The notes under the pieces were generated by a model. It had not been told where the DNA came from, made no database searches, and saw nothing but the letters and a program-made list of their open reading frames with translations. A stretch of 5,332 nt of DNA from Sphingomonadaceae bacterium (lineage in GTDB: Bacteria > Pseudomonadota > Alphaproteobacteria > Sphingomonadales > Sphingomonadaceae), in contig JAHDXX010000211.1 in the NCBI GenBank assembly GCA_023384025.1, forward strand, positions 1-5,332. The letters are read 5' to 3'. Shown piece after piece: positions 5,089 through 5,332 of the stretch; positions within the stretch are counted from its first letter, which is position 1, and every line of letters starts with the position of its first letter. The translations under genes were made by a program, and so were the position numbers.

Positions 5089-5331
5089 TCAACCCTCGAC
5101 GTGCTCCGCGAGCACAGTCAGGCCGTTCTCGCCGACTTCGGCAAAGCCGCCGCGCACTTCGATCAGCTCGGGCGCGCTGCCTTCGGTCTTGTAGACCTGC
5201 ACCGCGCCGTCGCGGATCGTGCTCATGAACGGCGCATGGCCTTCCAGCACACCGAATTCGCCTTCGGCTCCTGGCACGACCACCATGTGGACGTCCTCGG
5301 AGCGGACCAGCTTGGCCGGGGTGACGAGTTC
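5089..5331 (-). CDS. atpC: F1Fo ATP synthase subunit epsilon, short form, N-terminus cut by the window edge
   Basis: Epsilon is part of the central stalk of F1 on the cytoplasmic side of the inner membrane. It links gamma to the c-ring and can inhibit ATP hydrolysis. Eighty residues are visible, from ELVTPAKLVRSEDV to the TGA (complement of 5089-5091). Family marks are the opening LVTPAKLV, VVVPGAEGEFGVLEGHAPF and IRDGAVQVY, then GGFAEV and LTVLAEHVE, which are the beta-sandwich domain. About five N-terminal residues are missing; the ATG at 5286 is internal. The protein ends straight after the beta-sandwich, so the C-terminal helical pair of the E. coli type (about 139 residues) is absent. 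The bases after the stop show no remnant of it, so this looks like a natural short form. The rest of the atp operon should lie beyond the right edge. Confidence 0.95.
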   Translation of the reverse strand, partial: ELVTPAKLVRSEDVHMVVVPGAEGEFGVLEGHAPFMSTIRDGAVQVYKTEGSAPELIEVRGGFAEVGENGLTVLAEHVEG

Positions 5332-5332
5332 G

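Noticed and set aside
5020..5090. Possible tRNA or small structured RNA in the GC-rich hairpin region
   Set aside because: There are two simple hairpins, but no cloverleaf, T-loop consensus or acceptor stem could be built.

Overview
The window is GC-rich, tightly packed chromosomal DNA. It most likely comes from an alphaproteobacterium of the Sphingomonadales (Erythrobacteraceae or Sphingomonadaceae type). This rests on three things recalled from the families: the wording of the GlmU and ATP synthase epsilon sequences, the very short epsilon subunit with no C-terminal helical domain, and the exported prolyl-oligopeptidase-like enzyme. No search was run, so the placement is an inference.

Layout from left to right. 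(1) The 3' part of glmU (+) runs in from the left edge and overlaps by 4 bases a small HNH-nuclease-like gene (+). (2) A 5-helix, histidine-rich membrane protein (-) of unknown function ends only 6 bases from the HNH gene. (3) A 63-base divergent intergenic region holds a large, nearly symmetrical palindrome with three CCGG cores spaced exactly 15 bases apart. (4) An Rrf2-family regulator (+) has a cysteine cluster suited to an Fe-S or thiol sensor. A perfect 11-bp GC hairpin ends at its last sense codon. (5) A complete, probably exported S9-family serine peptidase (-) has its whole catalytic triad, and its stop lies 4 bases from the end of the regulator. (6) About 300 bases of non-coding DNA contain hairpins and a REP-like sequence. 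(7) Nearly all of atpC (-) runs off the right edge.

GlmU makes UDP-GlcNAc for the cell envelope and AtpC belongs to F1Fo ATP synthase; both are housekeeping functions. The least ordinary part is the divergent pair in the middle. An Rrf2 regulator with C92/C101/C108/C112 faces a putative haem-binding or redox membrane protein across a palindrome that appears to hold both promoters and reaches both ribosome binding sites. I infer a self-regulated redox, NO or iron-responsive two-gene module whose target protein has no assigned function. I see no CRISPR array, transposase, prophage gene, rRNA or tRNA.
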